Source: Streptomyces sp. BA2 (GTDB lineage Bacteria > Actinomycetota > Actinomycetes > Streptomycetales > Streptomycetaceae). Taken from it: DNA of 64,000 nt. How positions within the stretch are numbered: position 1 is the stretch's first letter; the number at the start of each line of letters is the position of its first letter. The notes beneath the pieces are model-generated. The model did no database searches. It worked only from the letters and a program-made list of their open reading frames with translations, and was not told the DNA's origin. Position numbers and translations under genes: made by a program. The stretch lies in NCBI RefSeq assembly GCF_009769735.1, contig NZ_WSRO01000002.1:8109001-8173000 (forward strand). Reading direction: 5' to 3'. Below, one piece after another: positions 1 through 8,843 of this stretch.

Positions 1-2
1 CG

Positions 3-254
3 ACGATCTTCTTCGCGTCCATCATCTGCATGATCAACTCGCTGCAGACCTTCGACCTGATCTACATCATGATGGCCGAGAAGAACCCGGCGATCGGCGA
101 CACCCAGTCCGTGGTGAGCCTCTTCTACAAATGGGCCTTCGTCGAGAACGCCCAGGGCGCCGCAGCCGCGCTCGCCTTCCTGCTCATGCTGATCATCGCG
201 GCGCTGACGCTGGTGCAGTTCAGGCTGCAGAAGAGGTGGGTGCACTATGCGTGA
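3..254 (+). CDS. Carbohydrate ABC transporter permease, C-terminal part (MalF/UgpA type)
   Basis: Only the last 83 codons are in the window; the gene enters from the left edge in the frame starting at base 3. The visible part has one clear transmembrane segment (AAAALAFLLMLIIAALTLVQF) followed by a short basic cytoplasmic tail (RLQKRWVHYA), the usual end of a MalF-class inner-membrane permease. The phrase QTFDLIYIM just before it is common in sugar permeases of this family. The stop codon overlaps the start of the next permease gene by 8 bases, so the two are translationally coupled and probably form the heterodimeric membrane channel of one importer. The substrate cannot be read from the sequence. 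Confidence 0.85.
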   Translation, partial: TIFFASIICMINSLQTFDLIYIMMAEKNPAIGDTQSVVSLFYKWAFVENAQGAAAALAFLLMLIIAALTLVQFRLQKRWVHYA

Positions 255-1104
255 GTCCTCGCCCCGTCGGCGTATCAACGCCCGTCGTATCAACGCCGGT
301 TCGGTCGCCACCCACGCGGCGCTCTCGCTCGGCGCCCTGGTGATGGTCTTCCCCTTCCTGTGGCAGCTGCTCACCGCGGCCAAGTCTCTCGCCGAGACGG
401 CCAAGGTGCCTCCGACGTTCCTGCCCGACACCTGGAACTGGTCGAGTTTCGAGGAGGTCTTCACCGCGCTGCCGTTCCGGGACATGCTGTTCAACAGCGT
501 CTTCAACACCGTGGGGCGCACGGTCGGACAGCTGGTGTTCTGCTCCCTCGCCGCCTACGCCTTCGCGCGCATGCAATTCCGGGGCCGTAACGTCCTGTTC
601 GCGCTGTTCCTCTCCGTGCTGATGGTGCCCAGTTCGCTGCTCGTCCTGCCGCAGTACGACATCATCCAGCGGCTCGGCCTGCTCAACTCGGCGCCCGCGC
701 TGTTCCTGCCGGGCATGTTCAGCGCGTTCGGGACCTTCATGCTGCGCCAGTTCTTCCTCACGCTCCCCAAGGAGCTTGAGGAGGCCGCGCGGATCGACGG
801 CGCGGGTTCGTTCCGCATCTTCTGGTCGATCATGCTGCCGCTGGTGCGGCCCGCGCTCGCCGCGCTCGCCGTCATCACCGCGATGTGGTCGTGGAACGAC
901 CTCCTGTGGCCGCTGATCGTCAACACCGACCCGCAGAAGATGCCCATCAGCGCCGGACTGACCTCACTGGAGGGCCAGTTCGAGACCAACTACCCCGTGA
1001 TGATGGCCGGTTCGCTCATCGCGAGCCTGCCCATGCTCATCGTCTACGTCTTCCTGCAACGGCACTTCGTGCAGAGCGTCGCCCTCTCCGGCTCCAAGAG
1101 CTGA
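247..1104 (+). CDS. Carbohydrate ABC transporter permease (MalG type)
   Basis: This 285-residue inner-membrane permease has the six-helix pattern of the MalG/LacG family. It carries the cytoplasmic EAA loop (EEAARIDGAGSFRIFWSIMLP, about residues 178-198), which docks onto the ATPase subunit. The start overlaps the preceding permease by 8 bases. Two Gfo/Idh/MocA dehydrogenases follow within 60 bases, so the importer probably supplies a sugar or polyol that these enzymes oxidise. No ATPase or binding-protein gene is visible. In actinomycetes the binding protein usually lies upstream, outside this window, and the ATPase is often the shared MsiK; that last point is family knowledge, not something seen here. 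Confidence 0.93.
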   Translation: MRESSPRRRINARRINAGSVATHAALSLGALVMVFPFLWQLLTAAKSLAETAKVPPTFLPDTWNWSSFEEVFTALPFRDMLFNSVFNTVGRTVGQLVFCSLAAYAFARMQFRGRNVLFALFLSVLMVPSSLLVLPQYDIIQRLGLLNSAPALFLPGMFSAFGTFMLRQFFLTLPKELEEAARIDGAGSFRIFWSIMLPLVRPALAALAVITAMWSWNDLLWPLIVNTDPQKMPISAGLTSLEGQFETNYPVMMAGSLIASLPMLIVYVFLQRHFVQSVALSGSKS

Positions 1105-1119
1105 CCCCCCCTTTTTTTC

Positions 1120-1143
1120 AGGAACCAGGACAGGAACCAGGAA
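1120..1143 (+). repeat. 12-bp tandem duplication before the first dehydrogenase
   Basis: Two adjacent copies of AGGAACCAGGA(C/A) lie between the permease stop and the dehydrogenase start, just after a C/T homopolymer run. The second copy runs into the GAAAGG ribosome binding site. This looks like replication slippage and no function is evident. Confidence 0.6.
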
Positions 1144-1157
1144 AGGTAACTCCCTAC

Positions 1158-2207
1158 ATGCGACCGCTTCATATCGGCCTGATCGGGGCGGGCGGCATCG
1201 CCCGCGCCCATCTCCCCGGCTGGCTGGAACTGGGTGCGCGCGTCAGTGTGTACACCGTCGACGGCTCGGCGGAGAAGCTCGCCGCCGAGTACGCGAGCCG
1301 CGAGGTCACCGCGGTGGCGGACCTCGGTGAACTGCTCGCCGACTGCACGGCCGTCGACATATGCACCCCCACCCCCACGCACAAGGAACTCGCCCTCGCG
1401 GCCGTAGCGGCGGGCCGGCACGTCATCTGCGAGAAGCCCCTCGCGCTGGGCGCCACCGACGCCGAGGAGATCGCGGCAGCCGCCGAGGCGGCGGGTGTCC
1501 GGCTGCACCCCGCCCATGTCGTGCGGTACTTCCCGGCGTATGCGGCGATGCAACAGGCCGTCGAGCGAGGCGAGTTGGGTGACCTAGCGGTGCTGCGGTT
1601 CACGCGCGGCGGGGCGCGGCCGCAGTGGGCGCCCTGGTTCGGTGACCCCGCCAAGTCCGGCGGCGTCATCATGGACCTGATGGTGCACGACATCGACATC
1701 GCCCGCTGGGTCGCGGGCGACGTGGTCCGCGTGCACGCGCAGACGCGGGGCGTCGAGCACGCCACGGGCGGCGGCCAGGCCGAGGTCGTCTCGGCGACCG
1801 CCGTCCTCACCCACGCCTCCGGCGCGATCAGTCACGTCACCGGGCTCTGGGGCCTTCCGGACCAGCAGTTCCGTACGACGTTCCGCGTCGCGGGCGGCGA
1901 CGGGCTGCTGCGGCACGACTCCACGTCCGTGCCCGGCTACCGGATCACCGCGCAAGGGGTGCGCGCGGCCAACGAGGGCATCCCGTCGAGCCCGATGACG
2001 GAGAGCCCCTACCTGGCCGAGCTGCGGGAGTTCGCGGCTTCCTGGGAGGACGGCGGCGGAGAACCGCGGGTGCGCGCGCGGGACGGGATCGAGGCGGTGC
2101 GGATCGCCGAGGCTGCCGTGGAGTCGAGCCGTACGGGCCGGGCGGTGGAGCTCCGGACCGGTGTCGCGGTAGAGATCCGGGCCGGTGTCAAGGAGGTCGC
2201 GCGATGA
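1158..2207 (+). CDS. Gfo/Idh/MocA-family oxidoreductase
   Basis: A 349-residue NAD(P)-dependent dehydrogenase of the glucose-fructose oxidoreductase / myo-inositol dehydrogenase family. The N-terminal Rossmann motif is GLIGAGGIARAH (residues 7-18). The family CEKPLA signature follows the second nucleotide-binding region, and the C-terminal alpha/beta substrate domain contains MDLMVHDIDIARW. The ATG at 1158 is chosen because GAAAGG lies 11 bases upstream and the Rossmann strand begins at once; longer versions add unrelated residues. It overlaps the next dehydrogenase by 4 bases (ATGA). With the ABC importer upstream it probably oxidises or epimerises an imported sugar or inositol; the exact substrate is unknown. 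Confidence 0.9.
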   Translation: MRPLHIGLIGAGGIARAHLPGWLELGARVSVYTVDGSAEKLAAEYASREVTAVADLGELLADCTAVDICTPTPTHKELALAAVAAGRHVICEKPLALGATDAEEIAAAAEAAGVRLHPAHVVRYFPAYAAMQQAVERGELGDLAVLRFTRGGARPQWAPWFGDPAKSGGVIMDLMVHDIDIARWVAGDVVRVHAQTRGVEHATGGGQAEVVSATAVLTHASGAISHVTGLWGLPDQQFRTTFRVAGGDGLLRHDSTSVPGYRITAQGVRAANEGIPSSPMTESPYLAELREFAASWEDGGGEPRVRARDGIEAVRIAEAAVESSRTGRAVELRTGVAVEIRAGVKEVAR

Positions 2208-3214
2208 AGGTCGCCGTTCTGTCGTTCGCCCATGTCCACGCGGCCGGATACCTCCGGCTCCTCGCCCGCATGCCCGGAGTCGAGGTGATCGGCAGCGATC
2301 CGGACAGCGGGTCGGCCGCGCCCGGTGAGGTGCGGGGGCGCGCCTTCGCCGACGAGATGAGGGTCGCGTACGCGCAGACGTACGCGGAAGTCTTCGCCTG
2401 GGGCCCGGACGCGGTGATCGTCTGCTCCGAGAACGCCCGCCACCGCCCCTTGGTGGAGCTCGCCGCGTCCCATGGCGTGGATGTCCTGTGCGAGAAGCCC
2501 CTGGCCACGACGGTCGAGGACGGCGAGGCGATGCTCGCGGCGTGCCGGGAGGCCGGGGTACGGCTCGCGGTCGCCTTCCCGGTCCGGTTCAGCCCCGCGT
2601 ACGCGGCCGTCAAGGCGGCCGTCGCGTCCGGTGAGGCAGGCCGGGTCCTGACCGTGTCAGGTGCCAACAACGGCTCTATGCCGGCCTCGCGGCGGTGGTT
2701 CGCCGACCCCGAACTCGCGGGCGGCGGCGCCCTGATGGACCACACGGTTCACATAGCCGACCTCCTGGACGACCTCTTCGGCGACGCGCGCCCCGTCGAC
2801 GTGTACGCCCAGACGAACAACCGCATGTACGAGGGTGAGGTCGACGCCGAGACCAGCGGTCTGGTCACCGTGACCTACGACAACGGCTCGGTGGCCACGA
2901 TCGACTGCAGCTGGTCGCATCCCCGCTCCCACCACTCCTGGGGCGGCCTCGAACTCACCGTGGTCGGTGAGCGGGCGACCCTGGAGATGGACGCCTTCGA
3001 CCAGTCGGTGCACGGCTACAGCGAATGCCGCCGCCAAGGCCTCGAACTGCCCTTCGGCGCCGACCTGGACGAGCGGATGCTGCGGGCCTTCCTCCACGGT
3101 CCGGGCGAGGGCGGCATGGACGTGGCCGACGGCGATGGCGGGCTGCGGACGCTGAAGATCGTGACGGCTGGCTATGCGTCGGCCCGGAGCGGGGTGCCGG
3201 TGGCGGTGGGCTGA
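2204..3214 (+). CDS. Gfo/Idh/MocA-family oxidoreductase, second copy
   Basis: A 336-residue protein of the same family as its upstream neighbour but clearly diverged. Its N-terminus (MKVAVLSFAHVHAAGYLRLLARM) lacks the usual GxGxxA loop, having SFAHVHAAGY instead. The CEKPLA motif and the MDHTVHIADLL helix, which carries the usual catalytic-region His, are present. The ATGA overlap with the upstream gene indicates translational coupling in one sugar-utilisation operon. The altered dinucleotide loop is seen in many family members and does not by itself mean loss of activity. The substrate is unknown. Confidence 0.87.
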   Translation: MKVAVLSFAHVHAAGYLRLLARMPGVEVIGSDPDSGSAAPGEVRGRAFADEMRVAYAQTYAEVFAWGPDAVIVCSENARHRPLVELAASHGVDVLCEKPLATTVEDGEAMLAACREAGVRLAVAFPVRFSPAYAAVKAAVASGEAGRVLTVSGANNGSMPASRRWFADPELAGGGALMDHTVHIADLLDDLFGDARPVDVYAQTNNRMYEGEVDAETSGLVTVTYDNGSVATIDCSWSHPRSHHSWGGLELTVVGERATLEMDAFDQSVHGYSECRRQGLELPFGADLDERMLRAFLHGPGEGGMDVADGDGGLRTLKIVTAGYASARSGVPVAVG

Positions 3215-3259
3215 GGCGACGGCGGTGGCCGGGGCCGCGGCGGGGCTGCCCGGCGGTCC

Positions 3260-4657
3260 TCAGCCGCCGAACAGCTGCGTCCAGTACGTCCCGGCCGAGC
3301 CGCCGCCCGCGAAGCCGACGCCGAGGTGGGTGAAGGAGGGCTTGAGGATGTTGGCCCGGTGGCCGGGGCTGTTCATCCAGCCGTCCACCACCTCGGCGGG
3401 CGTGCGCTGCCCGCAGGCGATGTTCTCGCCGATCGCGCGGTGCGTGCTGCCCGCGGCGGACGCGCGGTGCCAGGGTTCGCCGCCGTCGGGCGAGGTGTGG
3501 GAGTAGAAGGCGCGGGCGATCATGTCCGCGCTGTGGCCCTGCGCCGCCACGGTCAGGAGCGGATCGGGGGAGAGGGGGCGCAGACCCGCGGCCGTCCGCT
3601 CGGCGTTGGTGAGACGGAGCACGGCCGCCGCCCACTCCGCCAGGCCCTGCCCGCTGAACGGTGCGGCCCACAGCGCCGTCCAGTAGACGTCCCCGGAGCG
3701 CGCGTCGGCGGTATGGGCCACCCCGACGTGCGTGTACGAGCGGCTGTGCACCGTACGCCGCGTCTGCTCGCCGGAGAGGCAGTACTCCACGAACTCGGCG
3801 GGCGAGCGCGGCCCGGAGACCAGATGCTCGCCGATGGCCAGGTACGCGTACCCGCCCGCGACGACGCGCTGGTAGAGGGACGTGCCGTCCGAGTGCTCCG
3901 AGCTGAGCGTGGACCGCGCCGCCATCCCGGCGGCGTGCGCGTGCGCGGCGGCGGTCAGCCGGGCGTCGAGAGCGACGGGAGGCGCGCCGACCGAGGCCCG
4001 CGCGGCGTTGACCAGCGGGAGGAACCCGTCGGGGGCAGGCGGGCCGGAGGGTAGGGGAGGCCTGGACGCGGCGGGGCGGAAGGACGGCGACGCACCGGCA
4101 TGCACGCTCGCCGACGCCCCCGCGGCGACCGGCGATCCCGCGGAGACCGGCGGCTGCGTGACTCCCTCCGCCACGTCCTCCTCCGCCACGTCCACCCCGA
4201 AGTCGCGCGCCACCCCGGCGAGCCCGTCCGCGTACCCCTGACCGAGTGCCCGGAGCTTCCACCCCTGGCCGCGGCGGTAGATCTCCGCGAGCAGCAGCAC
4301 CGTCTCGCGGTCGGGGCGCGGCGGTGTGAAACGAGCCACAAGCCGGCCGCCGGGCCCGTGCACCTGGAGCGCGATGGCGGGGAGCCGGCCCAAGGGAGTG
4401 CCCGGCTCGGCGGGGCTGACGGCCACGGTGACGCGGCTGGCACCGGCGCGAAGGCGCCGTCCGTCGACCGTGACCGTGTCGCCCTGGAGCCGGGCGCCGG
4501 ACGTGGCGGGCTGGTTGTAGAAGACGAAGTCGGCGTCGCCCGCGACCTTCCCGCTGTCGCCCGTGACGATCACGGACAGGTCGAAGGGGCCGGGCACCCG
4601 GAGGGTGACAGCACCGTCCGGCAGCGGCACGTTCCCCCCGGCAACCAGCTCGTTCAT
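3260..4657 (-). CDS. TerD-like domain fused to two CAP (SCP/YkwD) domains
   Basis: This 465-residue protein has three parts. Residues 1 to about 165 resemble the TerD tellurium-resistance / stress fold (GDADFVFYNQP, a beta-rich core, and an ETVLLLAEIYRRGQGWKLRALGQGY end), a calcium-binding fold. A Pro/Ala/Ser-rich linker follows to about residue 215. Then come two CAP/SCP domains, each with a HSxxMA-like helix and H-S-E/SHT motifs; the second has SADMIARAFYSHTSPDG and ends in GVGFAGGG...YWTQLFGG. No signal peptide is evident, which is odd because CAP domains are normally extracytoplasmic. The ATG at 4657 precedes the TerD start directly. Its function is unknown; calcium-related stress or cell-surface roles are guesses from the domains. 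Confidence 0.8.
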   Translation of the reverse strand: MNELVAGGNVPLPDGAVTLRVPGPFDLSVIVTGDSGKVAGDADFVFYNQPATSGARLQGDTVTVDGRRLRAGASRVTVAVSPAEPGTPLGRLPAIALQVHGPGGRLVARFTPPRPDRETVLLLAEIYRRGQGWKLRALGQGYADGLAGVARDFGVDVAEEDVAEGVTQPPVSAGSPVAAGASASVHAGASPSFRPAASRPPLPSGPPAPDGFLPLVNAARASVGAPPVALDARLTAAAHAHAAGMAARSTLSSEHSDGTSLYQRVVAGGYAYLAIGEHLVSGPRSPAEFVEYCLSGEQTRRTVHSRSYTHVGVAHTADARSGDVYWTALWAAPFSGQGLAEWAAAVLRLTNAERTAAGLRPLSPDPLLTVAAQGHSADMIARAFYSHTSPDGGEPWHRASAAGSTHRAIGENIACGQRTPAEVVDGWMNSPGHRANILKPSFTHLGVGFAGGGSAGTYWTQLFGG

Positions 4658-4837
4658 GCCAGGACAACGCGAGGGCGGCACCGCCAGGTTCCCGGCACGC
4701 GGACACCGAGCCGGAGGTACCGCCCCACGGCGGAGGCCCCCTGAGACCGGAGGCGGATCCGCGCCGGAAAAGCCGCGTATTAGCGTGGGGGTCACGGGAA
4801 AGCACAATTCACCGACAGGATCCGAGGTGCCCGGCAG

Positions 4838-6184
4838 ATGGCAAGCCGCAGCGAGAGCCGTACCCAGCTCGTCGAGGGACTCATGGAGCGGTTCCCGCAG
4901 GTGCCGCGAGAGGCGGTGATCAAGGAGGACCTGCTCAGGGGAGGCATGGCGTTCGACGAGTCCGCGCTCAGCGACAACGAGGGCGGCGAGGTCAAGCCGA
5001 AGTCGTACTTCATCTTCTCCTTCGACCACAGCACCCTGCCCGAGCTCGGCGCCGCCGCCCTGCGCCGTCCGCCCGAGGAGATCGTCCTCACCGGTGGCCC
5101 TTACGACCTGCGCCGCACGGTCGTCTCGGTCCGCGTGAACCCCTCGTCGCCGTACCGCGTGGCGGCCGACGACGACGGCGTACTCGGCCTCTACCTGGAC
5201 GGCGTACGCATCTCCGACGTGGGTCTGCCGCCGATGCCGGACTACTACCGGCACACCCTTGAGAACGGCAAGTCCGTGATGGAGGTCGCGCCCACCATCC
5301 AGTGGGGCTACCTGATCTATCTGACGGTCTTCCGGGTCTGCCAGTACTTCGGTGCCAAGGAGGAGTGCCAGTACTGCGACATCAACCACAACTGGCGCCA
5401 GCAGAAGGCGGCGGGCCGCCCCTACACGGGCGTGAAGCCGATGGAGGAGGTCCTCGAAGCCCTCGCCATCATCGACAAGTACGACACCGCGAAGTCCTCC
5501 ACCGCGTACACGCTCACCGGCGGCGCCATCACCTCGCAGATCGGCGGCAAGGACGAGGCCGACTTCTACGGGCAGTACGCGAAGGCCATCGAGGAGCGCT
5601 TCCCCGGCCGCTGGATCGGCAAGGTCGTCGCGCAGGCGCTGCCCAAGGCGGACGTGCAGCGCTTCCACGACTACGGCGTGCGGATCTACCACCCCAACTA
5701 CGAGGTGTGGGACCCGTACCTGTTCGAGCGCTACTGCCCCGGCAAGGAGCGCTACGTCGGCCGTGACGAGTGGCACCGCCGCATCCTGGACTCCGCCGAG
5801 GTCTTCGGGCCGCGCAATGTGATCCCGAACTTCGTGGCGGGCGTGGAGATGGCGGAGCCGTTCGGCTTCAAGACGGTGGGCGAGGCCATCGACTCCACCG
5901 TCGAGGGGCTCCAGTACTTCATGTCGCGCGGCATCACGCCCCGCTTCACGACGTGGTGCCCGGAGCCCACGACGCCCCTGGGCAAGGCGAATCCGCAGGG
6001 CGCGCCGCTGGAGTACCACGTGCGTCTCCTTGAGGCGTACCGCGCGACGATGGAGGCCAACGGCCTGACGTCACCGCCCGGTTACGGCCCCGCGGGGCCG
6101 GGGCGCGCCGTCTTCTCCGTCTCCTCCTTCATGGACAGCCTGCCCGCGGAGCAGTCGGCCGAGGAAGTCGGGGAGACGGTCTAG
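4838..6184 (+). CDS. Radical SAM protein with an atypical Cx8Cx2C cluster motif
   Basis: A 448-residue protein. Three cysteines in CQYFGAKEECQYC (Cys168, Cys177, Cys180) followed by DINHNWRQ fit a radical SAM [4Fe-4S] site with expanded CX8CX2C spacing instead of CX3CX2C. Downstream, the phrase LTGGAITSQIGGKDE looks like the SAM-binding GGE-type strand, and a TIM-barrel-like C-terminal half follows (VGRDEWHRRILDSAEVFGPRNVIPNFVAGVEM). An N-terminal domain of about 150 residues precedes the cluster. The gene stands alone between divergent or convergent neighbours, so context gives no substrate. GAGG about 10 bases upstream supports the start. I do not recognise a named pathway for it. Confidence 0.78.
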   Translation: MASRSESRTQLVEGLMERFPQVPREAVIKEDLLRGGMAFDESALSDNEGGEVKPKSYFIFSFDHSTLPELGAAALRRPPEEIVLTGGPYDLRRTVVSVRVNPSSPYRVAADDDGVLGLYLDGVRISDVGLPPMPDYYRHTLENGKSVMEVAPTIQWGYLIYLTVFRVCQYFGAKEECQYCDINHNWRQQKAAGRPYTGVKPMEEVLEALAIIDKYDTAKSSTAYTLTGGAITSQIGGKDEADFYGQYAKAIEERFPGRWIGKVVAQALPKADVQRFHDYGVRIYHPNYEVWDPYLFERYCPGKERYVGRDEWHRRILDSAEVFGPRNVIPNFVAGVEMAEPFGFKTVGEAIDSTVEGLQYFMSRGITPRFTTWCPEPTTPLGKANPQGAPLEYHVRLLEAYRATMEANGLTSPPGYGPAGPGRAVFSVSSFMDSLPAEQSAEEVGETV

Positions 6185-6195
6185 GAGGAACGGGT

Positions 6196-6810
6196 CTAGG
6201 GGGCGGCGAGCGCCGACAGTAGACGCTCGGCCTCCGCCGTCACCGCGGTGAGGGCGGAGGCCGGGTCGGGCGAGCGGGCGAGGAGCATGCCCGCCTCGCA
6301 CAGCGCGCCGAACATCATCTGGCAGCGCACGTCCAGATCTCCGTCGCCGAAGTGGCCCGCGGTCGCCGCCGCACGCATTCCGTCCGTCAACACCCGCAGA
6401 GTATGGGCGTATTCGATCTCGCGGACGGTCTCCCAGCCGAGGACCGCGGGCGCGTCGAGCAGTACGATCCGCCGGAAGCCGGGGTCGAGGCAGTGCTCCA
6501 GGAAGCGGCGGCAGCCGCGCCGCAGCGCGGACCAGGCGTCGGGCTCCTCGGCGGCGGCGCGCGCCAACTCGGCCGCGATCTCCTCCTGTTCACGGACGAA
6601 CACCGCGTGGAAGAGAGCTGCCTTTCCCTCGAAGTGGTGGTAGGCCGCTCCCTTGGTGACCCCGGCGGCGGCCGCCACCGCGGCGATCGAGGTGGTCGCG
6701 TACCCCTCGCCGCCGAAGAGCCGCTGTGCCGCGGTGATCAGCTGCGCGATGGTCACGTCGGAGCGTTCCGCCTGTGTACGGCGGGCAGTTGGGTGCGCGG
6801 GCGGGATCAC
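6196..6810 (-). CDS. TetR-family transcriptional regulator
   Basis: A 204-residue repressor-type protein. The N-terminal helix-turn-helix is clear (ITAAQRLFGGEGYATTSIAAVAAAAGVTKGAAYHHFEGKAALF), with the Y-H-H-F pattern typical of TetR proteins. The C-terminal half is helical and ligand-binding. The GTG at 6810 is chosen because AGAGGAG lies 6-12 bases upstream; a longer reading would run through the operator-like palindrome at 6864-6878. It is transcribed divergently from the saccharopine-dehydrogenase-like gene at 6893 and probably represses it and itself through the shared 82-base gap. The ligand is unknown. Confidence 0.9.
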   Translation of the reverse strand: MIPPAHPTARRTQAERSDVTIAQLITAAQRLFGGEGYATTSIAAVAAAAGVTKGAAYHHFEGKAALFHAVFVREQEEIAAELARAAAEEPDAWSALRRGCRRFLEHCLDPGFRRIVLLDAPAVLGWETVREIEYAHTLRVLTDGMRAAATAGHFGDGDLDVRCQMMFGALCEAGMLLARSPDPASALTAVTAEAERLLSALAAP

Positions 6811-6863
6811 GGTCGGCTCCTCTTGACGAACATACTCAGGGTACGTAGGTTCCGCACCAGTTG

Positions 6864-6878
6864 CATACCTTCGGTATG
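6864..6878. promoter_or_regulatory. Palindromic operator candidate for the divergent TetR regulator
   Basis: A perfect inverted repeat CATACC-TTC-GGTATG sits in the 82-base gap between the TetR gene and its divergent neighbour, 14 bases before the neighbour's ATG. A degraded half-site-like CATACTCAGGGTACG lies about 33 bases away at 6831-6845. Position and symmetry fit a TetR dimer site; binding is inferred. Confidence 0.55.
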
Positions 6879-6892
6879 GAAGCGAGTTGAGC

Positions 6893-7942
6893 ATGACAAA
6901 GCCGCTCTTCGCGATCTACGGTGCCTATGGCCACACCGGACGCCTCGTGGCATCCGAACTCCTCGCCAGAGACGCCGAGTTACTCCTGGTCGGCCGCAAC
7001 GCCGAGGCGTTGCGGAACGTTGCTGACGAACTCGACGCGGGGCAGCGGGTGCGGACCCGCACCGCCTCCGTGGACGACGCCACCGCACTGCGCGAGGTGA
7101 TGACGGACGCCGACGTCCTCATCCAGTGCGCGGGGCCCTTCGCCGTCACCGGCGCGCCCGTCGCCACCGCGGCCGCGGAAGCGGGCTGCCACTACATCGA
7201 CCACGCGCTCGAACCCCACCACGTGAAAGGGGTGTTCGACACCGCGCAGGCCACGGCGCAGCGCACCGGCGCCGTCATGATCCCCAGTCTCAGCTTCTAC
7301 GGCGGCCTCGGCGACCTGCTCGCGGGAGCGGTGTCGGACGGCATCGCGGGCATCGACCGGATCGTCATCGCGTACGCCGTGAACGGCTGGCGGCTGACCA
7401 CCGGCGCGAAGAACACCGCGACCCACCTCCTCGCCGAGACCGAACGCCTCACCTTCAGCGACGGCGCCCTGCACACGGGCTACGTCGAACCCCGCAACGC
7501 CGTCTTCCCCTTCCCGCCGCCGCTCGGCCCGCGCTCGATGATCGCTCCGTTCCCGTCGAGCGAGGCCGTGACGGTGCCGCGCCATGTCCCCGTCCGCACC
7601 ATCGACCTGATGCTCAGCTCAAGCGCCTTCGAGGCCAAGGACGCCTTCGAGAGCGAACACATCGGCGCCGCGGAGCGGGCGGGCACCGACTTCACCATCG
7701 CCGTCCAGGCCATGTGGGAAGGGGGCGGCGTGGCAGGGCAGTTGACGGGCCACGACCTGTGGCGGGCCGGAGCGCTGGCCTCGGTGGAAGGCGCGGTGCG
7801 GATCGCGGAAGGGAGGGGGCCCACGAAGACCGGCGTCCTCGCACCCGGCGAGGCGTTCCCGGCGGAGCCGTTCCTGCGTGATCTGGAGCGGCAGGGCGCG
7901 TTCACGCTCACGCTGCGGCGCGGAGAGGCCGGAGAGGAGTGA
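6893..7942 (+). CDS. Saccharopine dehydrogenase-like / trans-acting enoyl reductase-like NAD(P) protein
   Basis: A 349-residue protein with an N-terminal Rossmann fold (FAIYGAYGHTGRLVASELLARD, residues 5-26). The next conserved stretch is ADVLIQCAGPFAVTGAPVATAAAEAGCHYID, typical of saccharopine-dehydrogenase-like proteins, followed by a C-terminal catalytic-fold domain. Members of this family in actinomycetes are mostly uncharacterised reductases rather than lysine-pathway enzymes. The ATG at 6893 has GGAAGCGAG just upstream. It is divergent from a TetR regulator and sits next to an NmrA-like gene, suggesting a small inducible redox or detoxification operon. Confidence 0.82.
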   Translation: MTKPLFAIYGAYGHTGRLVASELLARDAELLLVGRNAEALRNVADELDAGQRVRTRTASVDDATALREVMTDADVLIQCAGPFAVTGAPVATAAAEAGCHYIDHALEPHHVKGVFDTAQATAQRTGAVMIPSLSFYGGLGDLLAGAVSDGIAGIDRIVIAYAVNGWRLTTGAKNTATHLLAETERLTFSDGALHTGYVEPRNAVFPFPPPLGPRSMIAPFPSSEAVTVPRHVPVRTIDLMLSSSAFEAKDAFESEHIGAAERAGTDFTIAVQAMWEGGGVAGQLTGHDLWRAGALASVEGAVRIAEGRGPTKTGVLAPGEAFPAEPFLRDLERQGAFTLTLRRGEAGEE

Positions 7943-7947
7943 GCGGG

Positions 7948-8829
7948 ATGGCGTCGAACGAACCGGTCCTTGTCACGGGAGCGGCGGGTGGACAGCAGGG
8001 GTCCACGGGCCGCCATGTGGTGCGGCTGCTGCTCGATCGTGGTCAGGCGGTACGTGCTTTCGTACGCACCGACGACGAACGCGCGGCAGGGCTGCGGAAG
8101 TTGGGAGCGGAGGTGGTCGTCGGCGACCTCCGCGAGATCACGGACGTACTCACTGCGGTACGGGGCGTGCGCCGCGCCTTCTTCACGTACCCGGTGACGG
8201 ACGGCCTCCTTGAGGCGACCGGCGCGTTCGCGGCGGCGGCCAAGCGGGAGGGCCTGGAGCGCGTCGTCGAGGTGTCCCAGCTCGCGGCGGCGCCGGACGC
8301 GGGGACGCCGCGGATGCGGCAGCACTGGGTCGCGGAGGAGGTCTTCGACTGGGCGGGGGTCGGGGCGGTGCACCTGCGCGCCGGGGTCTTCTTCGAGAAC
8401 CTGGACTTCCTGGTGCGGGCGGGCGGCGGCCACGAGCTGGCGATGCCGCTGGGCCCGCTGGACACGGTGCTTCCGCTGATCGCGGGGGAGGATGTGGCGC
8501 GGGTGGGCGCGGGGCTTCTCGCGGACCCGATGCCGTCGTGTCCGGACCCGGTGGTGCTGCTGACGGGGCAGGTGCTTTCCGTGGCCGAGATCGTGGAAAC
8601 GTTCGGCGGCGGCCTGAAGTACGTGGACGCGTCGCCGGAGGAATGGCGGGAGGGGGCGATGTCCCTGTACGGGGACGCGCACGTGGTGGCCCACCTGGAC
8701 AAGCTGTGGGAACTGTTCCGCCTGATCGGCTCGCACCACCAGCTGTATGAGGTGACGGAGGCGATCGAACGGTTCGGGGGTGACGTGCCGGGGACGCTGC
8801 GGGAGTTCGTGCGGGGGCGGAGGGGCTGA
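7948..8829 (+). CDS. NmrA-like NAD(P)-binding atypical SDR
   Basis: A 293-residue atypical short-chain dehydrogenase. The Rossmann motif is VLVTGAAGGQQGSTGRHVV near the N-terminus. Next come the NmrA-type strand VVVGDLREITDV and YPVTDGLLEA, and VVEVSQLAAAP stands where classical SDRs have their catalytic Ser. Family members include quinone or azo reductases and redox-sensing regulators. The ATG at 7948 is preferred over the GTG at 7939 because a GGAG lies 8 bases before it; the GTG would overlap the upstream stop as GTGA. The tight spacing makes it the second gene of the TetR-controlled unit. Confidence 0.8.
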   Translation: MASNEPVLVTGAAGGQQGSTGRHVVRLLLDRGQAVRAFVRTDDERAAGLRKLGAEVVVGDLREITDVLTAVRGVRRAFFTYPVTDGLLEATGAFAAAAKREGLERVVEVSQLAAAPDAGTPRMRQHWVAEEVFDWAGVGAVHLRAGVFFENLDFLVRAGGGHELAMPLGPLDTVLPLIAGEDVARVGAGLLADPMPSCPDPVVLLTGQVLSVAEIVETFGGGLKYVDASPEEWREGAMSLYGDAHVVAHLDKLWELFRLIGSHHQLYEVTEAIERFGGDVPGTLREFVRGRRG

Positions 8830-8843
8830 GGTCTTGCCTCCGG

